A stretch of 64,000 nucleotides of DNA from Schistosoma mansoni (lineage: Eukaryota > Platyhelminthes > Trematoda > Strigeidida > Schistosomatidae), in NCBI RefSeq assembly GCF_000237925.1, contig NC_031495.1, positions 40,018,210 through 40,082,209 of the forward strand. Direction: 5' to 3'. A model generated the notes under the pieces. That model was not told the origin of the DNA and did not search any database. It was given only the letters and a program-made list of their open reading frames with translations. The position numbers were made by a program, and so were the translations under genes. This document shows positions 51,101 to 63,669 of this stretch, one piece after another; position 1 is the stretch's first letter; each line of letters opens with the position of its first letter.

Positions 51101-53780
51101 ACTATTATAGGGTTTCAAATATAAACTAACAGTTTATCAAAAGTTATGAAGAGTATTGAAGAATAAAAACTATCTTCTATTATAAAGCCCTTTGGTTTCA
51201 ATACGTCTTATCACATACCTTTCAAGAAATTAAAATAAACCTACTATTAAGTAGATAATTTTGATGCTAAGGTCTTTAAAAGTTGAGATTTGAGATTATG
51301 TCGAATATAGTGTCAATGTATCGTATATTCTTATTTTATTCTGAGTTTTGGGAAACAGGTTTCTCCGACAATACTCTGTAATTGTATGAAAATAACCATT
51401 ATTTTATTACCAAATCCACGTGTAAATTGATGTATTCAGCAATACATTTTTAAATCTGAATACGCATCCACTATGATTTATTAAATTAAGCATGTAGCTT
51501 GGTACAATAAACCAAATCAGTAAGTCGATAACTCTAAGTGATTGCTTTTCTGATACTTACGCTATCCTTTCTGTAAGTCACTATTATGTTTTGTGGTCTG
51601 GTTCAGACTAAAATTATGTCGTAGGCTTTTCCAATACGACTGAACAGTAATGTTAATCAATCAGCCCCTTCAACAAATTTTGATAAAGCAATGAGAAGAC
51701 GTGATTTATTTGAATATTATGATATATTTGCTCCATATATTTGAAGCAAATACATCCTATTTTTAAGGTCAGCCCCGTTTTGCCAATGTTCTGTAAAAAA
51801 ATAAATAGCAGTGAATAAAACCATCTCTTATATCTGTCCATTTGAACTGACTCAGATAAAGAATTACATCATTTAACTAACCCATACCTTCATCTGTTAC
51901 TTAATATATGGTCTTGCAACTGCATATGAACTGTTCGCGGTTGCCCAATTTAATAGTCAACTTTATTTAAACTGCTTTTCGAACTGAAGCGATGCTCTCA
52001 TCTTATCTCTACAGTTTTTTCTTTAAAGAATCTTAGCAACAGTAGTTGACATCCAGAGACTGATTGATCAGTTTCATTCTAGTAATGTTATTCTCATAGT
52101 ACCGTTAAGATTGCTTACATTGACTGGATTACATAAATACACGAAACACAACGTTGTTATTATTTTCAGAATTACACGAGCAGTAGTAAAGTACTGAGGA
52201 TATTACTAGAAATTATCAATGTTTTTTCTTGTATAAGAAAATTTTTAAGAGGATTACCGATTATTTCACCAATTTATTCTCGTCAGTCTCAAGGTATAGA
52301 TTTGTCTCTTCAGTAATCTGACACTTTCTGGATTATTAGTTTGCATATCTGTTAGCACTTTTATCATTTTATTTATTTGTGGTTTTGTATAACACATTTG
52401 AGGTAGAATCATTCAAAGTAGGATTGAATTTGACCGATGTGGATGTGTTTAAAAATAGCTATGAAAACACATGCACCATTAAACTACTGTAAATTTTATT
52501 TTCTAAGCCGTCATTCAATTTACATTCCTGTTGATCGATACCCATTGGATGTTTGGTAAAGAGCCGAAATTTCATTTATCTCGAATTAATCAGATTATTA
52601 TAATTTCATTTCGTATAGAAACTTAGCTTCCATATTTTATTTTCCTGAATAGCGTGTTAAGGTTGTAAATGTCAGTTAGCGATCATCTGACTAGTTCTTC
52701 ATTTTGAACTGATAAGTAAGCCCAAGTTTTATCATTATTGTTATTAATAATAATATTATCATTATTATTATTATTATTGTAAATTGTTACCATTAACATT
52801 ATGTAAATATGTCTGGCAGTTAATAATCTCAATAAAATACCGTTACGTTCTAAATTGAGTTCAAGCAATATAAAAAATTGATTGGCGTTAGACAGATGTG
52901 TACTTTCGTAAGCATTCTACGTGTATTTTACACTTTCCTTTAATTAAACTTAAATTATAGTAAATTAAACTAGTTTACATTGTGTGCACTTGGATTATAA
53001 AATGCTTGACTTAATTTTTTTCAGAAGTCCAACCTAAACGCTTTAATCCCATAAATTTGAGTATCGAATTTTATGAAGATCTAATAATATAAGTAGTATC
53101 AATGATTATAATCAAATGTGTCATATAAACTGTGTTTCATTTTCGTAAATTGTGATTAAGTATAAAAACTGATATAAATAATGTGAACTTGAAATTCTTG
53201 ACTTTCGTTTTATCATAGTATTAACAGAATAACTGAAACTGACGTGTATGCCATAACTTCCCTGATTATTTTTCTTTTCTTTTTTCACTTGACTAAGTCA
53301 TGTCAGACCAATTATTAATAAAATTAAATAATTTTCGAGGCTAAGCTTCTACTATATCTATTGATGACTCCTGATTACAAAGACCGATGGGAGACTTACA
53401 AAAACTTTATTCTACAAACATAAACATTTTAAATGATTAAGGTTCATGTTCATTTGTGTTATATATTTTGCATTCCAGTGGCTACTTGTCCAACATTTTG
53501 ATATATGTTAAGTGGGAGGTTTAAATTATTTATTAGATCTTTGTAAGTAATCGTCATCTCGACACACTATTCATATATGTTCTGTAGACCGATCACATAT
53601 TCACACCCTTTATTTTTTCCTGTTAGAAAATTAGTATTTCATTCTCTTAAGTTTATTCAAATGCAGTGAGAAATAACAATACAAAATAATCATTTACAAG
53701 TTTTAAACAATAAGTTTCAAGGTTTTTGATTGAGATCATGACTCGATGAATGTTAGACCACCAGTGATCACATGATATCT
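48101..53780. other. Long AT-rich stretch without recognised genes
   Basis: Open frames here are short and of biased composition (Lys/Asn/Ile/Tyr-rich). An (ATT)n microsatellite lies at about 52735-52780. Around 49760-49960 and 50030-50130 there is less AT-rich text that might be old SINE-like repeat, but no motif could be assigned. Confidence 0.45.
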
Positions 53781-53799
53781 TAATAAATAATAACAGGGT

Positions 53800-54000
53800 A
53801 GTCAGTCAGTCATCTACAACAATAGAAACAGGCACATATATGCATTGATTAAAGTTGCCATACCTCATTAGCACAACAAGATGTACACCAAATTCATACA
53901 AGGAGTTACTTCACTGGTATTAATATATATTTACAAAAAGATTGTGTATAAAGATATACTATAAGGAGAAAGAAATAGTTCGGGAAAAGAAAGGTATAAA
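53800..54000 (-). repeat. RTE LINE 3' UTR fragment
   Basis: Shares CAGGCACATATATGCAT and the ACCTCATTAGCACAACAAG run with the blocks at 3180, 9150 and 31920. Only the 3' UTR is kept; there is no coding part. Confidence 0.6.
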
Positions 54001-54180
54001 GTAGTGTATCATAACCATGGATTTAGATACCAACGCTATCTACATAGATCATGAAAGTTATTATTATTATTATCACTTTATAAAGCAATTACCATGGCAT
54101 TATCCATAGTTTAAATTCATTACCAACTTATAAGTTTGTCAAAAGGGGTTTTGTGGATATTATAGTCATTTTAATAGGTG

Positions 54181-54398
54181 AGATCATGAATCAATTGANN
54201 NNNNNNNNNNNNNNNNNNNNNNNNNNNNNNNNNNNNNNNNNNNNNNNNNNNNNNNNNNNNNNNNNNNNNNNNNNNNNNNNNNNNNNNNNNNNNNNNNNNN
54301 NNNNNNNNNNNNNNNNNNNNNNNNNNNNNNNNNNNNNNNNNNNNNNNNNNNNNNNNNNNNNNNNNNNNNNNNNNNNNNNNNNNNNNNNNNNNNNNNNN
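54181..54398. other. Gap of 200 Ns next to an inverted-repeat end
   Basis: The sequence running into the Ns is GATCATGAATCAATTGA, nearly the same as the outer end of the inverted-repeat element at 62815 (ATCATGAGTCAATTGA). The gap probably holds, at least in part, another copy of that element. The right flank does not show the matching end. Confidence 0.5.
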
Positions 54399-54479
54399 GA
54401 TCAACAACTGTTATTTACTTGCCAACTCAAATTGGCCGTAAATCTCCCGAAATCTTTCACTAATGCAGGAATAAACTGT

Positions 54480-56950
54480 TGACATTTTAGTAACCCTATC
54501 AAGCGATGGATGTACATCCAGTCTCAACAGTTTTTCAACAATCACGACCTACTCAATAATGTGCAGCTTTGCGGTAGTTTCTTCATAATCATACACCATA
54601 TCAGAAGATATGTTAGAAAGAAACCAGCTGATTTGAAATCCATCAAAATCAATCAACACGACAAGAAGTAGTTTGAATACTAATTACACAAACAACAGAT
54701 TTGGTCCCTACCTCTCCCGATGAACTTACTAGGTTTAAGACCACATTGGTGGACATCTGCCAACAATACAAGAATAGTAAATATACTGTAAAAAATCCAC
54801 TTACCAAACAACATCGAGATGCTTTACATATACCTAAAAAAGATAACACTCTAATCATGAGCAAGCCGGACAAAGGAGGAGGGCTAGTTCTAATGGACAA
54901 AGCCGATTACATCGATAAAATGAACTCGATTTTGAATGACACGACTAAATTTCAGAAACTCAACGACGTAAAAGACATAAATATGAAAACAGAGAAAATG
55001 CTGACTAACTCACTCAAGGAATTAAAAAATAAAGGAATACTTACTCCGAGTATACACGATTCACTTAAACCCACTGGATCGAACACGCCACGACTATATG
55101 GTCTACCCAAAGTTCACAAGGCAGGTCTTCCGCTTCGTCCAGTTTTGGACATGTATAATTCACCCTACCATAAAACTGCAAAGTGGCTAGTTCAAATCCT
55201 AGAACCCTTACACAAACTAGTCGTCAACAGAAGCGTAAAAGACGTTTTTGATTTCATTTCGAAGGTTGAACATATGAACTTAAGTGGGAAACGGACGATA
55301 TCTCTAGATGTTGCTTCCCTGTTCACCAATGTGCCACTAACTGAGACTATTGATTTTGTGTGTCAACAATTACATGAAAAACAAATCAATGTTGGAATTC
55401 CCGAGGTCAGTCTTAAAGAATTACTTTTGAAATGTACAATGAATGTTCATTTTGTCTTTAATAACACATATTATAGGCAAATTGATGGTATAGCGATGGG
55501 TTCACCTCTAGGTCCTATTCTTGATGACTTTTTTCTTGCGAAACTAGAGAATGGACCCCTCAAAAATGTTATCAATAAGCTTGACTTCTGTTGTCGGTAC
55601 GTTGATGATACTTTTATTATTGTTGATCAGGACATTGGCAAAGTGGAACTACTAGAACTGTTTAACAACAAACACCAAGCAATTAAATAAATTAAATTTC
55701 CTTGACGTTTTGTTAATCAAAAAAGCGAACGGTTCTATCAGTAGAAGTGTGTTTAGGAAAAGTTCTTCATCTAGCCAGTACACACACTTCTTAAGCTTTA
55801 TACCTCTCTACTATAAAAGAAACTTAGTCAAATGTCTGGCAAATAGAGCTAGGAAGATTTGCTCAGTCGATTCAATCAACAATGAGTTAGAGGTCATACA
55901 TAATATGTTGATCAAAAGGGGTTATCCACAAGGATTCCTGAAGAAACACTTGCATTTAACAAATAAGAAAATAAAGGTATCAACAGCTGTGAAGAAACCG
56001 CTCTTCCTGAAACTACAATTCAACGGCGATTCAGCTAATGATGTACTACGGGATAGACTGACTAAAGCAGTTAAGAGGACGTTTAATGCAGCCGACCTCT
56101 TTCTTTCGTACTCGACACGATCTATGGTGATTCCCCAACTAAAGGATAAGTTGCCCGGTTATGCCACTTCTATGTGTATCTATAAATTCAGCTGCTCCTG
56201 TGGAGAAAGCTATATTGGGCGCACTACCAGACAACTGAACCAAAGAGTTAGTGAACACCTCCCTTCATGGTTAGGAAAAGGTATGGTCAAGTCGATACGG
56301 AGCTCGATTCTTTCACACTTGATCGATAGCGGTCATGAATTTGACAGAAATCAGTCTTTTAAAGTTATTTATCGTATTCTTACTAGTCTTCCCTATGGGG
56401 TTCGATCTCGTCTCTTACACATAGCGGAAGCTATAGGAATTCGATCCAACAACCCAAGTCTTTGTGTTCATAAGAAATTTGTAGCACACCTTATCTCTCC
56501 CTTGGCCTTAATAAATAATTTATTTTCCATACTCCTTCTTCGTTTATTTTTCTTCACCCCCCTACCAATCATTTACTTATTATTTTTTCTAATATTCGCT
56601 TCACAGTCCAATTATCTGAACACTTCTTACTACGTAATCTTATGATTTTTATGAATGTCATTTCAGTGTTTATATTTTTTAATCATTGACCTATTTTCCT
56701 ATTATGTAACATTGATTCAAGCCTTTTATTATTCTTATCACAACTAGTACACTTGTCATTACACTATCAATTTGTACTTTCTACTTATTATTAATTTTGA
56801 TTATGTAATCTATTCCACTGTTATCATTGACTCATAAACTGCCTTGATTGGTTTAATAATTTCGTATATGCATATAAATATTACTGTATATTAGAGTAAA
56901 GCCTGATGAGGATCTAATCGAAAACAATATTGTTCGCTTATATATGTTGT
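54480..56950 (+). mobile_element. Penelope-like element with RT and GIY-YIG endonuclease
   Basis: The main frame 54701-55690 carries PLE reverse-transcriptase motifs: PRLYGLPKVHKAGLPLRP, SLDVASLFTNVPL, IDGIAMGSPLGP and CRYVDDTFII. The second frame, 55710-56645, begins with a KRA-like tail and holds a GIY-YIG domain: YKFSCSCGESYIGRTTRQLN with RVSEHL after it, and later SLCVHKKF. One frame break with loss of about ten codons separates the two (near 55690). The N-terminal part upstream of 54701 is decayed and runs toward a gap. The 3' end lies near TGATGAGGATC at about 56905. Flukes carry several PLE families (Cercyon, Perere-10); which one is not decided. Confidence 0.88.
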
Positions 56951-59029
56951 TCTAAATCACAATATGGGAATTTTTCAAATAAATAATGAAACTCAATGTT
57001 ATTATAATGTACATTTAGTTCATCAATGTGATATATGTACTGAGTAACCGTGATATCTTTTGGTTTTATCGTAATGTCAACTCAACAACAATATTAACAA
57101 CCAAATTTCAGACTAGTGAATTTCACTGTAAAAACTTTATGTTCTTACTAGTTATTAGTTTGTATTGTTCTTTAAAGTCAAGAGTTGTTCTTACATGATA
57201 AATATTCAAATAAAATAATTAAACATAAATTGTTTTGTCAGGACGTTTTTATGGAAACTTGTCAAATATAACCATATGTTTATAGCTTTTAACATATGGT
57301 TGGCAAGAGGATTACATAATGTAAATAATTCCGTCTTAAGTAATGAGTGTTCAACAGGTTTCATTAGAATTAGCGTTTTATCCATTATGTAATGATATCC
57401 TGAGTTTTATTAAGATTTTCTACTATACATTAGCAAACCAATAATCTGTGAAGCTGCAAGAAACTAACAAAACGAAGGTGTCCATCATTTTTAGCGAATA
57501 CACTTGCACAAATCATTGATAATTAGATTTAAGTGACTTGGATATAACTTTATTCAAGTAGACTTAGAAGAATCAGAAGTTAACACACAAAGGACAGATA
57601 TTATTTCATTTGTTTATCCTTACTCAGTGATGGTATTGGGTTTTTTGATCAAACAGAACATTACGACACTTTTGAGAAGATTAACTTTGAATTACTGTTT
57701 CCTTATAAATAAGACTTCACTAAAAGAATCCCAATTTATGTGAGGAATTATACATTTTAACGAATGGTAACTGGTAAGGATACTAAACTTCAAGGAGATA
57801 TTAAAATTTTTATTAATTTATGTGATTAATAAGAAGTTCAAGCCAAAATTCAGTGTTTCGAAATTCGTAATAGTTATAAGGATCTAATAATCATAATGAC
57901 ATTTTATTTATCGTTTAGATATACATAATTGTATTCTTGTAAGATATCACATTAATATACGTATGACATGATTGGTATTGAAATCCTAATATGTACTATG
58001 TTAGAGAAATCAATGGTCGTCAGGACCAAGTATATCAAACTTCAGTCTTAACGTGTGTCTTTGAGAATCATTAGTTTACTGTAGCTAACTCGAGGATAGA
58101 ATATTATTCAGGATAAGAAAATAATTCATATAAGTCAATAAAATGAAAGTTTTGTATGATAGGAAGCTGGTCTCATATTAAAGGATATCGTTTGCAGTCG
58201 TTTTAGTTTTGTAATGCCAAAATTGTGGGTTTAATATGCCAATAAAATCCACTAATAAATTTACAAGGTATTTATACATGGATTAAGGTAAATGCTTTAT
58301 CCTTTTACAAATTATTGGTACTTCTTCAAGTCTTGCAAAATGACGAATAAATTTATACATCAACACTAAGGTCTGTGATTAAGCTACAAAATATTTTCTT
58401 AGTTATTTTATCCTATACTGTAAATTAAGCGCTATAAATATTCACTCTTATATGACATTGCTTATTAGAAGTTCGTAACTCCTTTTTAAAACAATCACTC
58501 ATTGTTACTTCTAGTTTTCTATTACACTCATGAAGATTTTTGGCTTCAAAAGTAACTACATCAAGAAATTTGATAAGGTAACAAAAACATAAGGAAGATT
58601 ATTACACAGAATGAATAAAGAATTAGTTGAAGTAACATTTTACTACTACACATACATAAACATTTATTTACGGTTTCTTGAGAATAATGACATAATATTA
58701 AAATTAATGACTTACTTACCTACTTACTTATGCCTGTTATCCCTTCTGGAGGAGAATAGATACACATGAGGTGGTTATATAAAGTTACAGATGTCTATAT
58801 TGAAATACTAGCAATACAATATGACTTCGCTTTATGTAAAAGAGTTCATTATCTGAGTGATTGATTGAAGTTAAAACTAAATCAACTAGTTAAAATATAT
58901 TGTAACTTAATCCTCACCATTTTTTTAAAATCTCTACATTAATTATTTCAACTGTGATATTTAAAAGCACTAGATTTGACATGATAAATACAGTCATTTA
59001 AACTTATCAAATAATGAATGTAGTGAACA
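56951..59029. other. AT-rich stretch, nothing recognised
   Basis: No exon with convincing splice context, no repeat block shared with other parts of the window and no RNA gene seen. Confidence 0.45.
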
Positions 59030-59350
59030 AAACACAAGTGAGGGACAACCGAATGTATTTAGCACAACATCACCGACTGTCTTACTAAGATCTGATAACC
59101 ATACAGCAAACAGTTAATTTGCAAAATAACAATCAATTGTCTCAATCTTCATTGTCCCTTTTGTAAATATCAATCCATCTTCACTAATTTCATTGTTTAT
59201 GCATTTTCCTACCAATTGCGCTTCATTTCAGTTCCTTCCTTGTCGGTCTTCTGCCAAAATACATTCTATGTCTTACCATCACCATATACTACTTATATGG
59301 ATATAAGTAGACCACACCATACGAATACTTTGAAAGTGATTGTTTCCAAC
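59030..59350. repeat. Unclassified dispersed repeat, copy 2
   Basis: Partner of 12110-12420 in the same orientation. Shared blocks include AACCATACAGC, AATTTGCA, CAATTGTC, TTCACTGTCC/TTCATTGTCC and TACTACTTATAT. The frame at 59216-59413 falls inside it and is not considered a gene. Confidence 0.55.
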
Positions 59351-59799
59351 CACAAAATAAAGGCAGAACGTCTCCATGTTTTCATCACAAACTACTTTGA
59401 TTTTAAAAGATGAAACCTATAGTTTAGATGCAAAACTCTAAAATGCTCCATTTTCTTAAATTAAAATAGATTTAATCGCGTATACAATGTACTACGGACA
59501 AATACGGTCATTACCAAGTGTTGACTACTATGTCCAGATTAAATATTTTTATTTTGATTTAAAATGTTTCAGTAAGACATGACAGCTAAATAATGTAGTC
59601 ATTTATGTTCTCCTTAGATGCATTTTATAATTCGGAACACTTGAACGATACATTAATTGGTAAAGACCATCATCATGAAGCTCATCATTTTCAGCAGTAA
59701 GATTGACATTTTGGCCATTATATTACGCTAACATTTTTTGAGACTATTTACAAGTATGAATTCACTTGGTATTGTTTGTTTGAATCTTCCCATTGATTT

Positions 59800-60035
59800 T
59801 TAGGACTGCAATTGATCAGTCTCTTATTGGCATATGTGCATACTGTGCGTATTGCCTCGATATAGCCTTAATTCACAAGCATTATAAGCAAAGAAGCAAA
59901 AGGTACTGGGTTCGAGTCCCAGAGTGAACATCAACTCTGAGATGCAAGTACATCCAGCTGACGAGTCCCAAATAGGACGAAACGAGCGACCTGGATTCCA
60001 CTGCTAGCCACTATCCATCTTTGCTTATTTACAAG
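59800..60035 (+). repeat. Hammerhead-bearing SINE-like repeat (Sm-alpha type)
   Basis: tRNA-like Pol III B box GGTTCGAGTCCC at 59909-59920, followed by a hammerhead motif at 59952-59996 and the tail CTAGCCACTATCCATC. This is the layout known for the schistosome Sm-alpha family. A plausible copy of about 230 bp; its ends were not determined exactly. Confidence 0.7.
59952..59996 (+). ncRNA. Hammerhead ribozyme motif, cleavage site mutated
   Basis: Stem I ATCCAG/CTGGAT (59952-59957 and 59991-59996), core CTGACGA (59958-59964), stem II GTCC CAAATA GGAC, then GAA and a stem III of the ACG type. The cleavage triplet reads GAC instead of a U-containing NUH triplet, and the same base breaks the closing pair of stem III. 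It is therefore predicted not to self-cleave. Confidence 0.75.
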
Positions 60036-60039
60036 TAAG

Positions 60040-61000
60040 TTTTTAATCTGTTGGGATGATTTTGCAAGTTTCTCGCAATCGACATGACAAGCCCAGGAAA
60101 CATTAAGGAGCATTTTATCCAATCAACGTTTGATTAGAAGTTTTACTAGAAAAAATGCGGAAATGAAAAGTCACATGTAGAGGTTCTGATTGGCTGATTA
60201 CTACGCTGCTGCTATGTTTAGTAGTATTCTAGAATATTCAGTAAAACCCAAGGACTTCTAAAATACTATAAAAATCCTATATTTTCTGTACATAAATGAA
60301 CGTTTGGAGTAAAGTGCTTCCCTCATATTTTGTGCCTTTTCTCTCTTGTTCAAGTCGCTGTGTAGTTCTAGCTTGGGGGTTACGAAACTAGCTTAGGATC
60401 CGAATATAGCGTTCAATCAACGAGACATATCATGTACATCTATTCTAACGAATAAGAGAACATCTTAAAGTAAAGGATGAACGGTGTATATTTTTTGCCT
60501 CTAATGAAATAATGACCTAATGGGATTGTATACAAATTAAAGTATGGTAAAGCATAACTTCAGATTTGTGAACAGTTAATGCATGAAACAGTTAAAACAA
60601 CTAACGACCATTCAATAAATGATTATAGTGACCATATTTTTTGCTGCATTTCCTCTCAAGACTGTACTCTGACTAAAGATGATCGAACTGTATAAAGAAG
60701 TATGAACTCTCAACTTCAATATATCGTACAGTTGAACTAACTCGTCAAGATCTTTGAAATCATTTTGACTAAGTCGATAATGATAATTATTGAACTATAA
60801 AGTAATCCATTTCAGCATACATTATTTTTTAAGGTATGCTGTGAAGAATATATTTCACAAAAATACTTTTTTTGTGTCTCCTACGTTAATTCCCAGTGAA
60901 CGTAATTGGCTTACTGTATGCATCTTAATTGCTTGTGATGTTAGTGTGAAATTGTTTTGATTATGATAACTCAGGAATCGTTCGTTTTGCATACACTAAG
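60040..61000. other. AT-rich spacer, nothing recognised
   Basis: No exon, repeat block or RNA gene could be supported here. Confidence 0.4.
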
Positions 61001-61002
61001 TA

Positions 61003-61540
61003 ATGGATTATTTGGACAGTTTCGCTTTATTTAAGATCTTCAAATTGAGGTTTGCAAGAACTTCACTAAATCTCTCTCGAAAACTGATAAAAGAACAAGG
61101 AAATGAGGGGTTATTGGAAAAATCTTCGAAGTTTGTTTATGACTTATCGAATATGAAGCTGAATAAAACAGAAATAGAGGCCTTATCACTGCGACTCAAA
61201 TTTCACATACCGAAAACAAATACTGATAGGATAATACAGAAGCTCAATTCGAAAATCCACCTAGCCAGTTGAAAGATTTGTATCCAATGAATAAGGAAAT
61301 GAATGGCTGTTTCAAAAAAAGTTAGTAGATAGTGCAAACCAATACTATATTTCATTAACATCAAAGTTGAATATCTGACAGCTTTAAGAAACATCAAACA
61401 AAATGATGACGTAATTATCTTGTAGTCATATAAAAGTTCGAGTTTGGTTTTAATGAATACAGCTGATTATATCAATAAGATGAAATCAACTCTTGGCGGT
61501 CAACTGAGATTCGAGGTTTATAAAAGTTTCGCGGTTAAAA
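61003..61540 (+). repeat. Older Penelope-like element fragment (N-terminal part)
   Basis: The frame 61003-61272 contains VYDLSNMKLNKTEIEALSLR, the 'V.NLS...L...E...LS.GL.F' N-terminal block of PLE proteins. After a break, about 61436-61520 reads LVLMNTADYINKMKSTLG, parallel to LVLMDKADYIDKMNSILN of the 54.5 kb element. It is diverged, so it is an independent and older insertion. Confidence 0.7.
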
Positions 61541-61549
61541 TCACGAGCC

Positions 61550-61720
61550 CATCTAATCTAGAACCCGTTGGAAACCTAGAAGCACTTGACCACTGTTTGT
61601 ACATATTATGAAACCCCTCAGCAGTGCGCATCCATGATTCTAAACGCGAGACCCAAACCCAGGATTTCCGGTCTCACTTTCGAACACTAAACCTTTAGAC
61701 CACTGAATTGGCATCCAACG
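61550..61720 (-). repeat. Decayed hammerhead-bearing repeat
   Basis: The minus strand reads GGATGCGCACTGCTGAGGGG, then GTACAAACAGTGGTC and AAGTGCTTC. Stem I GCACT/AGTGC and a GTC triplet are visible, but stem II and the last core base are changed. It is related to the motif at 16091-16140. Downstream on the minus strand it runs into the PLE fragment. Confidence 0.5.
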
Positions 61721-62800
61721 ATGTTAATGTCTAACTCTATTCAATCTATGATCTTGCGCAACCCTTCATCCATTGCTTGAAGTGGATAACTGCCTCACAC
61801 CTCACATGGATTGAACTCCACTAGTTACGGCTTTTCACTATAACTTCAAGAGTTACATCCTGAAGCTAGTTACTAGTGAGCATACAGTGGCTTGGTAAGA
61901 TTTGATATCATACACTAAATACATCATTTGTACATCTCCTTTGCGTTGTGCATTACATACTCCATTAATCACCTTATTCTGTTGGTATTTTTATTGTTCT
62001 TCAGTTCCCTTTCTGTTCTCTTTTATTTGGCATTTCGGTAAAAGAAATCTTAATATTTCGATTAATCCATATAAAAGCGTGGAAAATATTGTAAATGTTA
62101 GTGCAATTAAAATAGTTTAACAGAACAAAAAACATTCAGTAGAATATTCATTGTGTGTATTGTTACGAAATACTTTTGGAGATTACCAAATATTTCCTTG
62201 GGGATCCAAAATTATAGAAAGTGACCAACAGCCGACACTAAACGATCATTTGAAAGTACTATAAAAATAAAGCTTCTCTAGTATATAGAAAATACACGTT
62301 TACACATTATATGCATCACTAACACTATGAATGTGATAGGTTAGTATAGTTGACATATTAATATATTCGGTATAAAAAACGTATATTTAGTGTATTAGGG
62401 AACTCTTTTTACCTCTGAAGTGGTTGTGATTTCACTTTTTAGTTAAGTTGTTTCGATATGAGTTCAGTCGTTTTGTTCGATTATGTATTGCATACATAGT
62501 GGTTTTATATAATGTATGGTCAGCATTTACCTGATTAGTATAACTTCCTTTTGTAACAATATCTCATACTTGCTTCGAGTTTTTTTTATTAAACTCTCTA
62601 AAATTTTCAACTGCGAACGTCACTACAGCTGAATAAATCAGTACAATAACAAAGACCTAGAACAGGAAGCAATCAGAATGTCCGAAAAAAAAGATAGAAA
62701 TGAAATGTTACATTTATCCTATGAATACAATGATATATTTGCTACGTGTGAATCAAAGAAAATTACCTTATAATATCTTAGGACCAAACGGAAGTTGCTT
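61721..62800. other. Spacer, nothing secure
   Basis: About 61720-61870 is less AT-rich and may continue the neighbouring repeat. Beyond that it is AT-rich with no supported gene. Confidence 0.35.
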
Positions 62801-62814
62801 TATATAAAGTTAGA

Positions 62815-63167
62815 ATCATGAGTCAATTGAAGCTAGACCACCATGAAAAACATGGAAGCACTGNNNNNNNNNNNNNNNNNNNNNNNNNNNNNNNNNNNNN
62901 NNNNNNNNNNNNNNNNNNNNNNNNNNNNNNNNNNNNNNNNNNNNNNNNNNNNNNNNNNNNNNNNNNNNNNNNNNNNNNNNNNNNNNNNNNNNNNNNNNNN
63001 NNNNNNNNNNNNNNNNNNNNNNNNNNNNNNNNNNNNNNNNNNNNNNNNNNNNNNNNNNNNNNNACTCGTCGGCAGCGCGTGGCGCCGAGAGACCAAAGCC
63101 CCCCAGGCGCCCCCCCTCAGTGGTTTCATTGTTTTACATGGTGGTCTAACTTCAATTGACTCATGAT
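62815..63167. mobile_element. Inverted-repeat (foldback/MITE-like) element with GC-rich core, split by a gap
   Basis: The left arm 62815-62863 (ATCATGAGTCAATTGAAGCT...) and right arm 63118-63167 are reverse complements over about 50 bp with a few mismatches; weaker pairing (TTAGA/TTAAA, TTTATATA) continues outside. The interior is 200 Ns (62864-63063) plus a CpG-rich 50-base piece (CGGCAGCGCGTGGCGCCGAG) unlike anything else in the window. No coding content is visible. Confidence 0.7.
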
Positions 63168-63660
63168 TTTAACTATATATAAAAAGTTGTTTTAATTAAC
63201 AATAATAGATTTAATCATGGGTATTAATATTGTCATCACTTACCATAATCATTGTCATTTTCACAGATAAGTAAACAAGAGTTCTATAAATTTGTCAAGA
63301 ACATAACGAATACGTATTTTTAAATATGAACTTGTCTTGTAAATTTACTCTGAAAAAAATAAAAAAAACAATTGGCTAAAATAAAATTTGTGGATACATG
63401 TTATAACAAATTTTCATATCATTATGATATTTACTTGCAAATGTTTAGAAAACAAATTTTTTGTTAAGTCATTTATTTGTGTAATTTTTTTCTGTATATT
63501 TAAAGTAACTGTTAAGAAGAGACAAAAATATTAACACTGATTTTAATGGAGTGAGGTTAGTTTAGAAGACAGTGTTTCAATAGATGGATAATAATTTTAA
63601 GTTTTCTAACTTTTTTAACACAGTCATGATTATGAAAGACATTTTTTTGTCTGTTACCCA
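63168..63660. other. AT-rich spacer, nothing recognised
   Basis: Poly-A/T-rich sequence with no supported feature. Confidence 0.4.
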
Positions 63661-63669
63661 TAACATAAA

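Noticed and set aside
59216-59413. Plus frame MRFISVPSLSVFCQNTF
   Set aside because: Lies inside a dispersed repeat also present at 12.1 kb, where the frame is not kept.
59909-59920. tRNA gene suggested by the B box GGTTCGAGTCCC
   Set aside because: No cloverleaf or A box with correct spacing found; better explained as the Pol III promoter of a SINE-like repeat.
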